Assembly: GCA_964439435.1 (NCBI GenBank)
Contig: CAYTOF010000069.1
Span: 1 to 11,509, forward strand
Length of the DNA: 11,509 bases
Origin: CAYTOF01 sp964439435
GTDB taxonomy: Bacteria; Bacillota; Clostridia; Oscillospirales; QAMX01
Direction of reading: 5' to 3'
Below, in pieces: positions 1 to 6,763 of this stretch (the first letter of the stretch is position 1; every line of letters begins with the position of its first letter). A program made the position numbers and the translations under genes. The notes under the pieces are model-generated. The model worked only from the letters and a program-made list of their open reading frames with translations. It made no database searches and was not told the origin of the DNA.

Positions 1-1
1 T

Positions 2-511
2 AGGCCACTGTTTGCGTATCTGTTTACAATTGCAGAAGCTGTTTATTGTGTTAGATTGCCGCTATCAAGTGTAGTTTATTCAGCAGGACACTATAGACAA
101 ACCCGAAAAATGGCCTACATCGAGGCCATACTAAAACTTGTGCTCTCACTCGTATTATTACCTACATTCGGAATAATTGGGGTAGCTATAAGCACTCTTG
201 TTGCGATGACATATAGAACAGTGATGTTTGCATTTTATCTTTCTAAAAACATTTTAAAAAGACATTACTTTCTTTTCTTTAAAGGAATAGTAGAAATGGT
301 TTTATCTGCAGCTTTGATTGTGATAGCAGTTAGCTTTTTGCCTGAAATTCCCGTGACATCATATGGTAGTTGGGTGATTTATGCTGTTATTGTAACATTG
401 ATTTCTGTTGCTATCACATTGCTTGTCAATATTTTGTTCAACAAACGTTCGCTGATTGACATGTTTTCTTTGATGAAAGTTGCTGTATCTAAGAAACAGA
501 AAACAATTTGA
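2..511 (+). CDS. Wzx-type polysaccharide flippase, C-terminal part (5' truncated)
   Basis: The frame is open from base 2 to a TGA at 509-511, so about 169 C-terminal residues of a longer gene are visible and the start lies outside the window. The sequence is strongly hydrophobic, with several predicted membrane spans. It contains the pattern LPLSSVVYSAGHYRQTRK followed by an 'IEAILKLVLSLVLLP...GIIGVAIST' stretch, which resembles the C-terminal half of Wzx/PST-family (MATE-like) flippases. Such proteins turn lipid-linked sugar repeat units across the cytoplasmic membrane. The adjacent downstream sugar transferase (27-base gap) supports a capsule or exopolysaccharide role. The TTG near base 58 is an internal codon, not the true start. 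The family call is from remembered consensus; the glycan it moves cannot be told. Confidence 0.82.
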   Translation, partial: RPLFAYLFTIAEAVYCVRLPLSSVVYSAGHYRQTRKMAYIEAILKLVLSLVLLPTFGIIGVAISTLVAMTYRTVMFAFYLSKNILKRHYFLFFKGIVEMVLSAALIVIAVSFLPEIPVTSYGSWVIYAVIVTLISVAITLLVNILFNKRSLIDMFSLMKVAVSKKQKTI

Positions 512-538
512 CCATCTTGCAACTAAAAAGGAGTTGAT

Positions 539-1921
539 GTGTTGAAGTCATCAATTTTTGTTAGATTTCGAAATCTAATTATGTTTATGTTTAAAAGCTT
601 GGTGAGCATTTTTTGTGTTGCTTCGTTCATGTTTGTGCTTTTTAACAACTACAAAGCTGCCACATTTGAAAATAGAGGTAACTTTGTCTTTGCGGCACTT
701 TATTTTTCAATTTTATTCATAATGACAGTGACATATGGATGTTTTCGCATAGGCAAACAGCGTGTAAAAGAGCTGTCTTTTTCGTTTTTTATCGCTTTGT
801 TTATAACCAACTTTTTCACATATTTCATCATGTCGCTCATTGCTGAGAGGATGCTCTATGTTGTGCCTATGCTGTTATTGTCCCTTGGACAGCTGGTCTT
901 TGCCATAATGATATTTATTGTTTCAAATGCGCTTTATCCAATTCTTTTTCCGGCACGAGACGCTCTGTATCTATGCGGTGCAGACAAGTGCGACTATGAT
1001 GCCAAAGTGTTAAACAAGCTAAAACACCAACCTCATCGTTTTGACATAAAAAAGGTAGTGGATGAGGGAATCGAATTTGATGATATTGTCAATGAGCTTT
1101 CGGGGCTGTCAACTCTTGTTATCGGTGATGTTTCGCCGAAGCTAAAGGCAAAACTTATAGATTATTGTTTTGCAAATATGGTGCAGCTTTACATCAGTCC
1201 CTCCGTCAGCGATATTGTCAAAAACAGCTCACAAATAGCCATGGTCGATGACACACTATTGTTGTTTGCAAGAAATCTGGAACTCTCCAGGGAACAGTTG
1301 TTTGCCAAAAGGGCGCTGGATGTTTTTGTGGCAGTTCTGGGAATTTTGCTCACATCACCGCTGATGCTTTTAACGGCGCTTGCAGTCTGGCTATATGACC
1401 GCGGACCGATTCTATACAAGCAAAAAAGATATACTTACAATAAACAAGTTTTCACCCTGCTGAAATTTCGCAGCATGATTGTCAACGCAGAGCCAAAAGG
1501 CGCACAGCTTGCGGTGAACAATGACCCGCGCATCACGCCAATCGGCCGGATAATACGTGCGCTGAGATTTGATGAATTGCCACAGCTTTTCAACATATTA
1601 AAAGGCGAAATGACATTGGTAGGCCCGAGAGCTGAGCGTATTGAAAACACCGACGAATACACAAAATGGATGCCGGAGTTTGCATATAGACTTAAAGTAA
1701 AAGCCGGTTTGACAGGCTATGCCCAAGTGTATGGAAAATACAACACAAGTCACGAAGACAAAGCACGCATGGACATATATTATATTGTCAACTACTCGCT
1801 GCTGCTTGACCTCAAGATCATTTTTTACACGATTAAAATCCTATTCATCAAAGACAGCACTGATGGTTTTGCGGAAGAAAAAATTGAGAAGCATAAAAAA
1901 CAAAGCGTTGAACCACAATAG
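539..1921 (+). CDS. Polyprenyl-phosphate sugar-1-phosphate transferase (WcaJ/WbaP-like, bacterial sugar transferase family)
   Basis: This 460-residue membrane protein should start glycan repeat-unit synthesis by moving a sugar-1-phosphate from a nucleotide sugar to undecaprenyl phosphate. Residues about 10-140 hold four or five hydrophobic segments. Residues about 145-225 form a soluble middle region like the degenerate nucleotide-binding domain of this family. Residues 256-450 are the catalytic domain: AKRALD at 256-261, a re-entrant hydrophobic helix, the KQKR and LLKFRSM motifs, the catalytic Asp-Glu pair D345-E346 within RFDELPQL, VGPRAER, and GLTGYAQV. All key motifs are present and the length is typical. 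AGGAG at 529-533 precedes GTG at 539 by 5 bases; TTG at 542 would be one codon shorter and is also possible. The donor sugar cannot be predicted. The N-terminal half is visibly AT-richer than genes further right, as is common in surface-polysaccharide clusters. Confidence 0.93.
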   Translation: MLKSSIFVRFRNLIMFMFKSLVSIFCVASFMFVLFNNYKAATFENRGNFVFAALYFSILFIMTVTYGCFRIGKQRVKELSFSFFIALFITNFFTYFIMSLIAERMLYVVPMLLLSLGQLVFAIMIFIVSNALYPILFPARDALYLCGADKCDYDAKVLNKLKHQPHRFDIKKVVDEGIEFDDIVNELSGLSTLVIGDVSPKLKAKLIDYCFANMVQLYISPSVSDIVKNSSQIAMVDDTLLLFARNLELSREQLFAKRALDVFVAVLGILLTSPLMLLTALAVWLYDRGPILYKQKRYTYNKQVFTLLKFRSMIVNAEPKGAQLAVNNDPRITPIGRIIRALRFDELPQLFNILKGEMTLVGPRAERIENTDEYTKWMPEFAYRLKVKAGLTGYAQVYGKYNTSHEDKARMDIYYIVNYSLLLDLKIIFYTIKILFIKDSTDGFAEEKIEKHKKQSVEPQ

Positions 1922-1942
1922 CACCAAAACTCATTTTAAATC

Positions 1943-1982
1943 ACAGAGCGCTATAGCCATATGGTTGTAGTGCTCTGTTTTT
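1943..1982 (+). terminator. Rho-independent terminator after the sugar transferase
   Basis: ACAGAGCGCTATAGCC (from 1943) pairs with GGTTGTAGTGCTCTGT, including some G-U pairs, around an ATAT loop, and is followed by a run of five T. It lies 22 bases past the sugar transferase stop and ends the polysaccharide transcription unit, separating it from the regulator-fucosidase unit. Confidence 0.88.
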
Positions 1983-2035
1983 ACGGTGCATATATTCCTC
2001 GGCCGCTTCCCAAAACACCCTGAATATATTTCTGC

Positions 2036-2064
2036 TTGACTATGGAGTATATCTGTGTTAATGT
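2036..2064 (+). promoter_or_regulatory. Probable sigma-A promoter for the regulator-fucosidase unit
   Basis: TTGACT at 2036-2041 is a good -35 element. The -10 is less certain: TAATGT at 2059-2064 with a 17-base spacer, or GTTAAT at 2057-2062 preceded by an extended TG with a 15-base spacer. It sits between the terminator at 1982 and the gene starting at 2155, so a promoter is expected here. The resulting leader would be about 85 bases and would contain the repeats at 2075-2106. Confidence 0.5.
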
Positions 2065-2074
2065 ATCGTCAAGA

Positions 2075-2106
2075 GCAATATTGCGGTATTTATCGCAATA
2101 TAGTGC
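2075..2106. promoter_or_regulatory. Operator-like repeat pair just downstream of the promoter
   Basis: GCAATATTGC (2075-2084) is a perfect 10-base palindrome. GCAATATAGTGC (2095-2106) repeats its first seven bases starting exactly 20 bases later, about two helical turns. Seen another way, ATATTGCG (2078-2085) and CGCAATAT (2094-2101) are perfect 8-base inverted repeats around an 8-base loop. The position just after the -10 suits a repressor site, possibly for autoregulation by the DtxR/MntR-like protein encoded next. An RNA hairpin in the leader is the alternative. There is no poly-T run, so it is not a terminator. Confidence 0.5.
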
Positions 2107-2154
2107 AACAATCGTTATAAAAACTACAACACAAAAGAAGGAGGAAGCGCTGAA

Positions 2155-2538
2155 ATGAAGATACACGAATCAGCAGAAGATTATCTTGAGACGATCTTAA
2201 AGCTTGAAAGGAAAAACGGACATGTGCGTTCCGTCGACATCGCAAGGGAGCTTGGGTATTCAAAACCGAGCATATCCCGCGCCATGGGAAAACTGCGTGA
2301 AAACGGCTATATCCTTGCAGACCGCAGCGGCATTAAAATGACAGAAAAAGGCCGAGAGCTGGCGCTTCTGATAACAGAAAGGCACAACACCCTGAGGGAG
2401 TTTTTGGTGCTTATAGGTGTGCCGCTCGAAATAGCCTCAAAAGATGCATGTCGCATTGAGCATGTCTTGAGTCCGGAGACATTTGAAAAATTCAAAGAAC
2501 ATTATCTTGAAATGAAAGCAACCAAGAAAGCGCAATAA
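2155..2538 (+). CDS. DtxR/MntR-family metal-dependent transcriptional regulator
   Basis: The protein has 127 residues, a little shorter than MntR (about 142), with no C-terminal SH3-like domain. Residues 1-65 form the winged helix-turn-helix (SVDIARELGYSKPSISRAM is the HTH core). Residues about 66-120 are the metal-binding and dimerisation helices. Aligned by eye with Bacillus MntR, the likely metal ligands are D9, E12, H77, C99, E102 and H103. MntR has Glu at the position of C99, whereas DtxR/IdeR proteins have Cys in their DACRWEH motif; here the motif is DACRIEH. The site therefore mixes MntR-like and DtxR-like features, so whether it senses Mn or Fe is unclear. AAGGAGG at 2138-2144 sets the ATG at 2155. 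It is followed after only 36 bases by an alpha-fucosidase gene, an unusual partner for a metalloregulator. Family call is firm; target genes are unknown. Confidence 0.88.
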   Translation: MKIHESAEDYLETILKLERKNGHVRSVDIARELGYSKPSISRAMGKLRENGYILADRSGIKMTEKGRELALLITERHNTLREFLVLIGVPLEIASKDACRIEHVLSPETFEKFKEHYLEMKATKKAQ

Positions 2539-2574
2539 TAAATAAAATAAAATCAAAAGCTAAAGGGTGATTTC

Positions 2575-3861
2575 ATGGTATACGAAAACAATTGGGAGTC
2601 TTTAAACAAAAGACCGGTGCCAAAATGGTTTTCTGATGCAAAGTTTGGCATATTCATCCACTGGGGTCTGTATTCTGTACCCGCATACAGCAGAAAAACA
2701 GAGTATGCGGAGTGGTATCGTGAGCAGCTCAACAAGCCGGAGCACCCATCAAGGCTGTTTCATGACAGGGTATATGGGCCCGGGTTCAAGTATGAGGATT
2801 TTGTCCATGATTTTCGCGCGGAGCTGTTTGACGCGAATAAATGGGCCAAGTTATTTTCGCAAAGTGGGGCAAGATACATAAACTTTGTCTCAAAGCACCA
2901 TGACGGGTTTTGCATGTACAAATCCGACTATGCATGGAACTGGAACAGTGTAGATGTGGGGCCCAAGCGCGATTTTTGCGCGGAACTGGCTGAGGCTTTA
3001 GCGGCAACTGAGGTGCGTTTTGGCGTCTACCATTCGCTCTATGAATGGTACAACCCGCTGTACCTCAAAGACCCGATAGAGTATTCAAAAAAAAGGCTCT
3101 TGCCAATGCTAAAAGAGCTGGTCGAGCGCTACAAGCCCGCCACATTGTTCACCGACGGCGAATGGGAACATGAGAGCTCGGTGTGGCAAAGCACAGATTT
3201 TCTCACCTGGCTATACAACGAAAGCTCCGTGAAAGACTTTATTGTACCAAACGACAGATGGGGCAAAGAGACGCGCGGCAGGCTCGGAGGGAATTTTACA
3301 AGCGAATACGGCACGATAGATGGCAAACTGACCCTTGATGACATTGAAGACGACCGCCCCTTTGAGGAGTGCCGTGGCATCGGACATTCTTTTGGGTTCA
3401 ACAGAGCCGAAGGTGCGCAGGATTATCTGTCTTCCAAAGAGCTCATTGAGCTTTTGTGTTCCTTGGTCTCAAAAGGTGGCAACCTTCTTTTAAATATCGG
3501 CCCCGCAGCGGACGGCACAATTCCCGCGATCATGGAGGAAAGGCTGCTGGACATAGGCTCTTGGCTGGTGGTAAACGGCGAGGCGATTTATGAATCGCGC
3601 AAATATTGCCCAAATAGCGAGGAAGGTGTGTATTATACCACACGCAATGGCAATATATATGCGATAATCAACCGCTTTCCCTTTGGTGAGATCACATTGA
3701 AAGATATAGAATACAAACCCGGGATGCGCGCCTCTCTCCTTGGCAGCGATGCCCATATAGGTGTCAGAGATGATGGCGGCAAAGCCTGCCTGTTTTTTGC
3801 GCCCATCAACCCGGATGAGTTGGCCTCAAAGCATTTATACACATTCAAACTCTATACATAA
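2575..3861 (+). CDS. GH29 alpha-L-fucosidase, cytoplasmic
   Basis: This 428-residue enzyme should hydrolyse terminal alpha-L-fucose from oligosaccharides with retention of configuration. Family GH29 signatures are visible: WFSDAKFGIFIHWGLYSVPA at residues 18-37, the FVSKHHDGF active-site segment at 104-112 (H108, H109), YHSLYEW around H153, the nucleophile D194 in LFTDGEWE, and the late GGNLLLNIGPAADGTIP segment near 301-317. No signal peptide or membrane anchor is present, so it acts inside the cell on imported sugars. The C-terminal part after about residue 340 is a short beta-rich domain; there is no carbohydrate-binding module. The ATG at 2575 is preceded by AAAGGGTGA. It lies 36 bases after the regulator and 27 bases before the beta-helix gene, so one transcript is likely. 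The acid/base residue and linkage preference cannot be assigned by eye. Confidence 0.92.
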   Translation: MVYENNWESLNKRPVPKWFSDAKFGIFIHWGLYSVPAYSRKTEYAEWYREQLNKPEHPSRLFHDRVYGPGFKYEDFVHDFRAELFDANKWAKLFSQSGARYINFVSKHHDGFCMYKSDYAWNWNSVDVGPKRDFCAELAEALAATEVRFGVYHSLYEWYNPLYLKDPIEYSKKRLLPMLKELVERYKPATLFTDGEWEHESSVWQSTDFLTWLYNESSVKDFIVPNDRWGKETRGRLGGNFTSEYGTIDGKLTLDDIEDDRPFEECRGIGHSFGFNRAEGAQDYLSSKELIELLCSLVSKGGNLLLNIGPAADGTIPAIMEERLLDIGSWLVVNGEAIYESRKYCPNSEEGVYYTTRNGNIYAIINRFPFGEITLKDIEYKPGMRASLLGSDAHIGVRDDGGKACLFFAPINPDELASKHLYTFKLYT

Positions 3862-3888
3862 ACTGTGTTTCTACACAAGGAGGGTATT

Positions 3889-5052
3889 ATGGACATTTAT
3901 CTGGGAGTGCGGCAATTTGGTGCAGTTGGAGACGGCGTTGCAGATGACACCAAGGCTTTGCAAAGCGCGATAGACAAGGCTCATGAGACGGGCAAGACAT
4001 TGATTTTGGAGCCGGGCATGTATCGCACGGACACTCTTTATATAAAACCGGAGATTTGTCTCAAAGCAGACCCCACATGGGACTATTCATCCAACGGGCG
4101 CAGCGTGCTCCTGCCTCTGACAGACACCCAAACCTGCGTGCTGAATGTCAACGAAGCCTACGGTTCAACGCTTGAGGGTTTCTGTGTGGACGGCGGACAC
4201 AAAGGCGAGAACATGTGCGGTATCTTGATGGACCGCGGTACCTTTGTCAGGGAAGACTCTTTCAGGTTGGAAAAGCTGAAGATAATGCGGTTTTCCTCCC
4301 ATGCGGTGCATCTGGAGCACATTTGGTGTTTTTCCATGCGCCACTGTATGCTGGCTTTTTCGAGCGGAGACGGCATCAGAATCTTGGGTTGGGATTGTTT
4401 CCTGCTGGACAATTGGCTTTCGGGCAATGGCGGCGCGGGGTATAACTCTTTCGGGCCAAATGCCTCTGTCACAATGACGGGAAACAGGATAGAGTGGAAC
4501 AGGCTGGGCGGTATAATCATCCGCGGTGGCAATCACTACAATGTCACAGGCAACTACATTGACCGTTCGGGCCACGGGGGTATTATAATCATCTCAAGGA
4601 AATCCAAAACGGATGACGGCGAAGATTTCACAATGTTTTCAAACATCATCTCAGTGACAGGAAATGTGATTTTCCGCAGCGGCAAAGAGCCTCACGGCGA
4701 GGAGGACAGTTGCCATATGCTCTTAAAAGACAGCATAGGGCTCACCGTGGTGGGCAACATCATGTGTATAGGGCGAGATGATGCCGGAAAAGGCATTTAC
4801 ACACCTGATTATGGCATGATTTTGGAAAACCTCGGCGCATCGGTTATCACCGGCAACACAATGGCTTGCGCGGCTTTCAAAGAGCTGATACTAGACAAGG
4901 GCCGCCACGCCTCCGACACCATCATAAAAGACAACACAGGAGTGCTGGCACAAAACGACCCGAGGACAGGCGTGCCAATAGAATCGCCAAGCTACCCTCA
5001 CACACTGCGCATCTCCCCCGATCCCTGGTACCGTGACAATTTAAGGATCTAG
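3889..5052 (+). CDS. Right-handed parallel beta-helix protein (pectate-lyase-3-like N-terminus)
   Basis: The product has 387 residues. The N-terminus (VRQFGAVGDGVADDTKALQS, about residues 7-26) matches the pectate_lyase_3 / GH28-like signature FGAxGDGxxDDT that opens many beta-helix carbohydrate-active proteins. From about residue 90 onward there are repeated short turns such as VTGNYIDRSGHGGIII, VTGNVIFRSG, VVGNIMCIG and VITGNTMAC, the coil pattern of a right-handed parallel beta-helix. No signal peptide is seen, so it is probably cytoplasmic like the neighbouring fucosidase. It may cleave or otherwise modify an oligosaccharide, but the fold also hosts epimerases and inactive proteins, and no catalytic residues can be assigned. 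AAGGAGGG at 3877-3884 places the start at the ATG 3889, 27 bases after the fucosidase; an in-frame GTG at 3865 lacks a good binding site. Confidence 0.85.
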   Translation: MDIYLGVRQFGAVGDGVADDTKALQSAIDKAHETGKTLILEPGMYRTDTLYIKPEICLKADPTWDYSSNGRSVLLPLTDTQTCVLNVNEAYGSTLEGFCVDGGHKGENMCGILMDRGTFVREDSFRLEKLKIMRFSSHAVHLEHIWCFSMRHCMLAFSSGDGIRILGWDCFLLDNWLSGNGGAGYNSFGPNASVTMTGNRIEWNRLGGIIIRGGNHYNVTGNYIDRSGHGGIIIISRKSKTDDGEDFTMFSNIISVTGNVIFRSGKEPHGEEDSCHMLLKDSIGLTVVGNIMCIGRDDAGKGIYTPDYGMILENLGASVITGNTMACAAFKELILDKGRHASDTIIKDNTGVLAQNDPRTGVPIESPSYPHTLRISPDPWYRDNLRI

Positions 5053-5079
5053 ATGTAAAAATAAAAGCTTTACAGCGGC

Positions 5080-5110
5080 AAAATCCCCTCCAATGGAGGG
5101 GATTTTATTT
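5080..5110 (+). terminator. Rho-independent terminator after the beta-helix gene
   Basis: AAAATCCCCTCC (5080-5091) pairs perfectly with GGAGGGGATTTT (5095-5106) across a three-base loop, followed by ATTTTA. The perfect 12-base stem sits 28 bases past the stop at 5052. Its CCCCTCC/GGAGGGG core is the same as in the repeat family immediately downstream, so the terminator may have been borrowed from, or be related to, those repeats. Confidence 0.85.
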
Positions 5111-5144
5111 TAGCTAGCCATGCGGGCATACTGTGGCTATACAA

Positions 5145-5223
5145 GCCTAAAGAATAAAGCTTTAAGTAGCCAATAAGCACCACCCCGCCTTACGGCACCC
5201 CTCCGAAGGAGGAGAATAAAGGG
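5145..5223 (+). repeat. GC-rich palindromic repeat, type 1, copy 1
   Basis: The unit runs CCTAAAGAATAAAGC, TTTAAGTAGCCAATAAG, then CACCACCCCGCC, a small variable centre, and CACCCCTCCGAAGGAGG. It is repeated almost exactly at 5807-5884 and in degraded form at 5901-6000. The end carries a CCTCC-GAA-GGAGG hairpin. It has no coding capacity. It resembles the short REP/MITE-like intergenic elements found in many Clostridia; the name of the family is not known to me. Confidence 0.8.
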
Positions 5224-5298
5224 AGTGACACCGCCAAATTTCTTTCTCGGTGTGGATTGCACAAAACGTATCACAATGCAGTGCGTATTTCGTTCAAA

Positions 5299-5575
5299 GT
5301 GTTTTTAATTCCCCTCCATTCCATCGGGAGGGAATCGTGCTACGCACGCCGCGCCTTCGACACGCCCTTGTGTCGAAGGTGNNNNNNNNNNNNNNNNNNN
5401 NNNNNNNNNNNNNNNNNNNNNNNNNNNNNNNNNNNNNNNNNNNNNNNNNNNNNNNNNNNNNNNNNNNNNNNNNNNNNNNNNACGGGGTGGTGCTACCGGA
5501 CTCCACAAAATACAAGTATTGAGGATATTCTATACAGACAGACTTTGACTTCAAAAAGAATAAAATATGTTAGAG
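5299..5575 (-). repeat. Palindromic repeat, type 2, copy 1 (interrupted by the N gap)
   Basis: Bases 5299-5381 and 5482-5575 together match the copy at 5576-5749. The first part holds a CCCTCC..GGGAGGG stem, the perfect CGTGC-TAC-GCACG hairpin and TTCGACAC..GTGTCGAA with perfect 8-base arms. The part after the gap runs ACGGGGTGGTGCTACCGG and ends with a stretch containing GAGGATATTCTATACA. On the minus strand its outer ends, GCACCACCCCG and GGAGGGGAATTAA, match the type 1 repeat, so it is an inverted and longer relative of that element. No protein is encoded. About 177 bases are visible without the gap. Confidence 0.8.
5382..5481. other. Assembly gap of exactly 100 N
   Basis: The round length suggests a placeholder and not a measured size. 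The left flank ends ...GTCGAAGGTG and the right flank begins ACGGGGTGG. The same two strings are directly joined in the second copy at 5645-5663. The true missing length could be zero, or one or more whole repeat units collapsed by the assembler. Confidence 0.97.
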
Positions 5576-5749
5576 GTGTTTTTAATTCCCCTCCATCGGG
5601 AGGGAATCGTGCTACGCACGCCGCGCCGTCGACACGTCCTTTGTGTCGAAGGTGACGGGGTGGTGCTACCGGACTCCACAAAATACAAGTATTGAGGATA
5701 TTCTATACAAACAGCCTTTGACCCATAAAGAATAAACATATGTTTGGGG
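5576..5749 (-). repeat. Palindromic repeat, type 2, copy 2
   Basis: This intact copy follows the first in tandem with a unit of about 174 bases. The 55 bases from 5655 are identical to those from 5482. It keeps the CGTGC-TAC-GCACG hairpin, while the TCGACAC..GTGTCGA stem has lost one outer pair compared with copy 1. A short third start appears at about 5729-5775 (AAAGAATAAACATATG, then TGTTTTAATTCTCCTCTC), after which similarity ends. Confidence 0.8.
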
Positions 5750-5806
5750 CTGTTTTAATTCTCCTCTCTCACAGTAAAATAAGGGCAAGGGTTGTTCTAA
5801 TGTATC

Positions 5807-5884
5807 CCTAAAGAATAAAGCTTTAAGTAGCCAACAAGAACCACCCCGCCATTCGGCACCCCTCCGAAGGAGGGGAATTAAGGG
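5807..5884 (+). repeat. GC-rich palindromic repeat, type 1, copy 2
   Basis: Nearly identical to the copy at 5145-5223, with the CCTAAAGAATAAAGC start, CACCCCGCC, a changed centre (ATTCGG in place of TTACGG) and the full CCCCTCC-GAA-GGAGGGG hairpin. The string AAGGGCAAGG precedes it near 5780 and recurs at 5880, so this copy and the next form a tandem pair with a period of about 100 bases. Confidence 0.8.
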
Positions 5885-5900
5885 CAAGGTTGTATATAAA

Positions 5901-6000
5901 CCTAAAAATTGAGCTTTCAGTAGCCAATAAGAACCATCCTGGTGCGATAAGGTTGCGCTGCGTGCACATCACGCTTCCCTCCGAAGGAGGGGAATTGGGG
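5901..6000 (+). repeat. Degenerate palindromic repeat, type 1, copy 3
   Basis: The copy begins CCTAAAAATTGAGCTTTCAG, continues with GTAGCCAATAAGAACCA, and ends CCCTCCGAAGGAGGGGAATT. The middle has diverged (TCCTGGTGCGATAAGG...) and is longer than in copies 1 and 2. A further CACCACCCCGG stub follows at 6004-6014. Confidence 0.65.
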
Positions 6001-6017
6001 CCTCACCACCCCGGTAC

Positions 6018-6056
6018 AAAAAACCTCGCTCATTTTTGCTGATGAACGAGGTTTTT
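6018..6056 (-). terminator. Bidirectional terminator ending the minus-strand genes
   Basis: AAAAAACCTCGCTCAT (6018-6033) pairs with ATGAACGAGGTTTTT (6042-6056) with a single C-A mismatch around an eight-base loop. Both sides carry the A/T runs needed for termination in either direction. On the minus strand it lies 56 bases past the stop of the SIS-domain gene. In the + direction it would also stop any transcript coming from the repeat region. Confidence 0.85.
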
Positions 6057-6112
6057 GGATTTTTGCAAGCTGTCGCCTGACAGCCCTTTTTAACAAACGA
6101 GATTATAGCGGC

Positions 6113-6763
6113 TTAAACGGGAAAGAAAGCGTCTTCCACCAGGGCACAGAGCAGGTGGTATATTGCAATGTGAAATTCCTGGATCCGCGGTGTGCGGTCG
6201 GAAGGGGCGAGCAGCGCAAGGTCAAACTTTTTCGCCATTATCCCGCCCGGGACGCCTGAAAAAGCGATGGAGGTCATGCCCAGTTCCTGTGCCACAATGC
6301 CCGCGCACAGCACGTTTTTTGCGTTGCCCGAAGTTGAGATGCCAATCAGCACATCGCCGGGGCGGCCCAAGCCGTAGAGTTGCTGGGCATATACAAGAGC
6401 GGGGTCGGTGTCGTTGGCGACGGCGGATATAATGGATTGTTGCGCTGTCAGATCAAAGGCGGCAAGAGAACCCTGCAACTTTTCGGCCATCATCTCCCCA
6501 AGTTCGCCGTGATCTTTCAGTTTGTCTTTCATCTCCGCACTCTGTGGTCTTTTTCTCAAAAAGCCTTTTAAAAGCTCACCCACAATATGGGCGCTGTCGG
6601 CACTGGAGCCGCCGTTGCCGCAGCAGAAAACACGCCCGCCGGATTTGTAGCAGTCCACAATGATGTCAACCGCCTTTAAAATGTCGGGCAACATCGAGGC
6701 GAGCATCGGATATTCTTCGTTAAAGCGCGAGAGAAGCTCATCGCGTGTAACAGCATTATACAT
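6113..6763 (-). CDS. GmhA-like SIS-domain sugar-phosphate isomerase
   Basis: This 216-residue soluble protein belongs to the phosphoheptose isomerase (GmhA) type of SIS domains, which interconvert ketose and aldose phosphates such as sedoheptulose-7-phosphate. Visible features are GGRVFCCGNGGSSADSAH (42-59) for phosphate-sugar binding, E63 in the catalytic Glu position, D118 in ANDTDP, GISTSGN (141-147) for phosphate binding, and Q195 and H203 in RIQEFHIAIYHLL. All key GmhA-type residues seem kept, with an insertion of about 30 residues after E63 (KRPQSAEMKDKLKDHG) compared with E. coli GmhA. The ATG at 6763 has AGGTGG eight bases upstream; GTG at 6775 is a weaker start. It overlaps the stop of the upstream gene by eight bases, so the two are translationally coupled. 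The true substrate is unknown: no other heptose genes are in the window. Confidence 0.88.
   Translation of the reverse strand: MYNAVTRDELLSRFNEEYPMLASMLPDILKAVDIIVDCYKSGGRVFCCGNGGSSADSAHIVGELLKGFLRKRPQSAEMKDKLKDHGELGEMMAEKLQGSLAAFDLTAQQSIISAVANDTDPALVYAQQLYGLGRPGDVLIGISTSGNAKNVLCAGIVAQELGMTSIAFSGVPGGIMAKKFDLALLAPSDRTPRIQEFHIAIYHLLCALVEDAFFPV

Noticed and set aside
2155..2538. Assigning the regulator the symbol mntR
   Set aside because: The mixed ligand set (Cys at 99) and the fucosidase neighbourhood leave metal and targets undecided.
4165..4575. Minus-strand frames of 124-136 codons within the beta-helix gene
   Set aside because: The + strand frame has the FGAVGDGVADDT signature, repeated coils and a strong ribosome binding site; the antisense frames have none.
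5250..5655. Reading frames running across the N gap on both strands
   Set aside because: They exist only because N codons are not stops. The flanks are repeat DNA with hairpins, no ribosome binding site and no protein-like composition.
5145..6000. CRISPR array
   Set aside because: Repeats are long (about 75-175 bases), differ in orientation and are internally palindromic. There are no short regular repeats with unique spacers and no cas genes.
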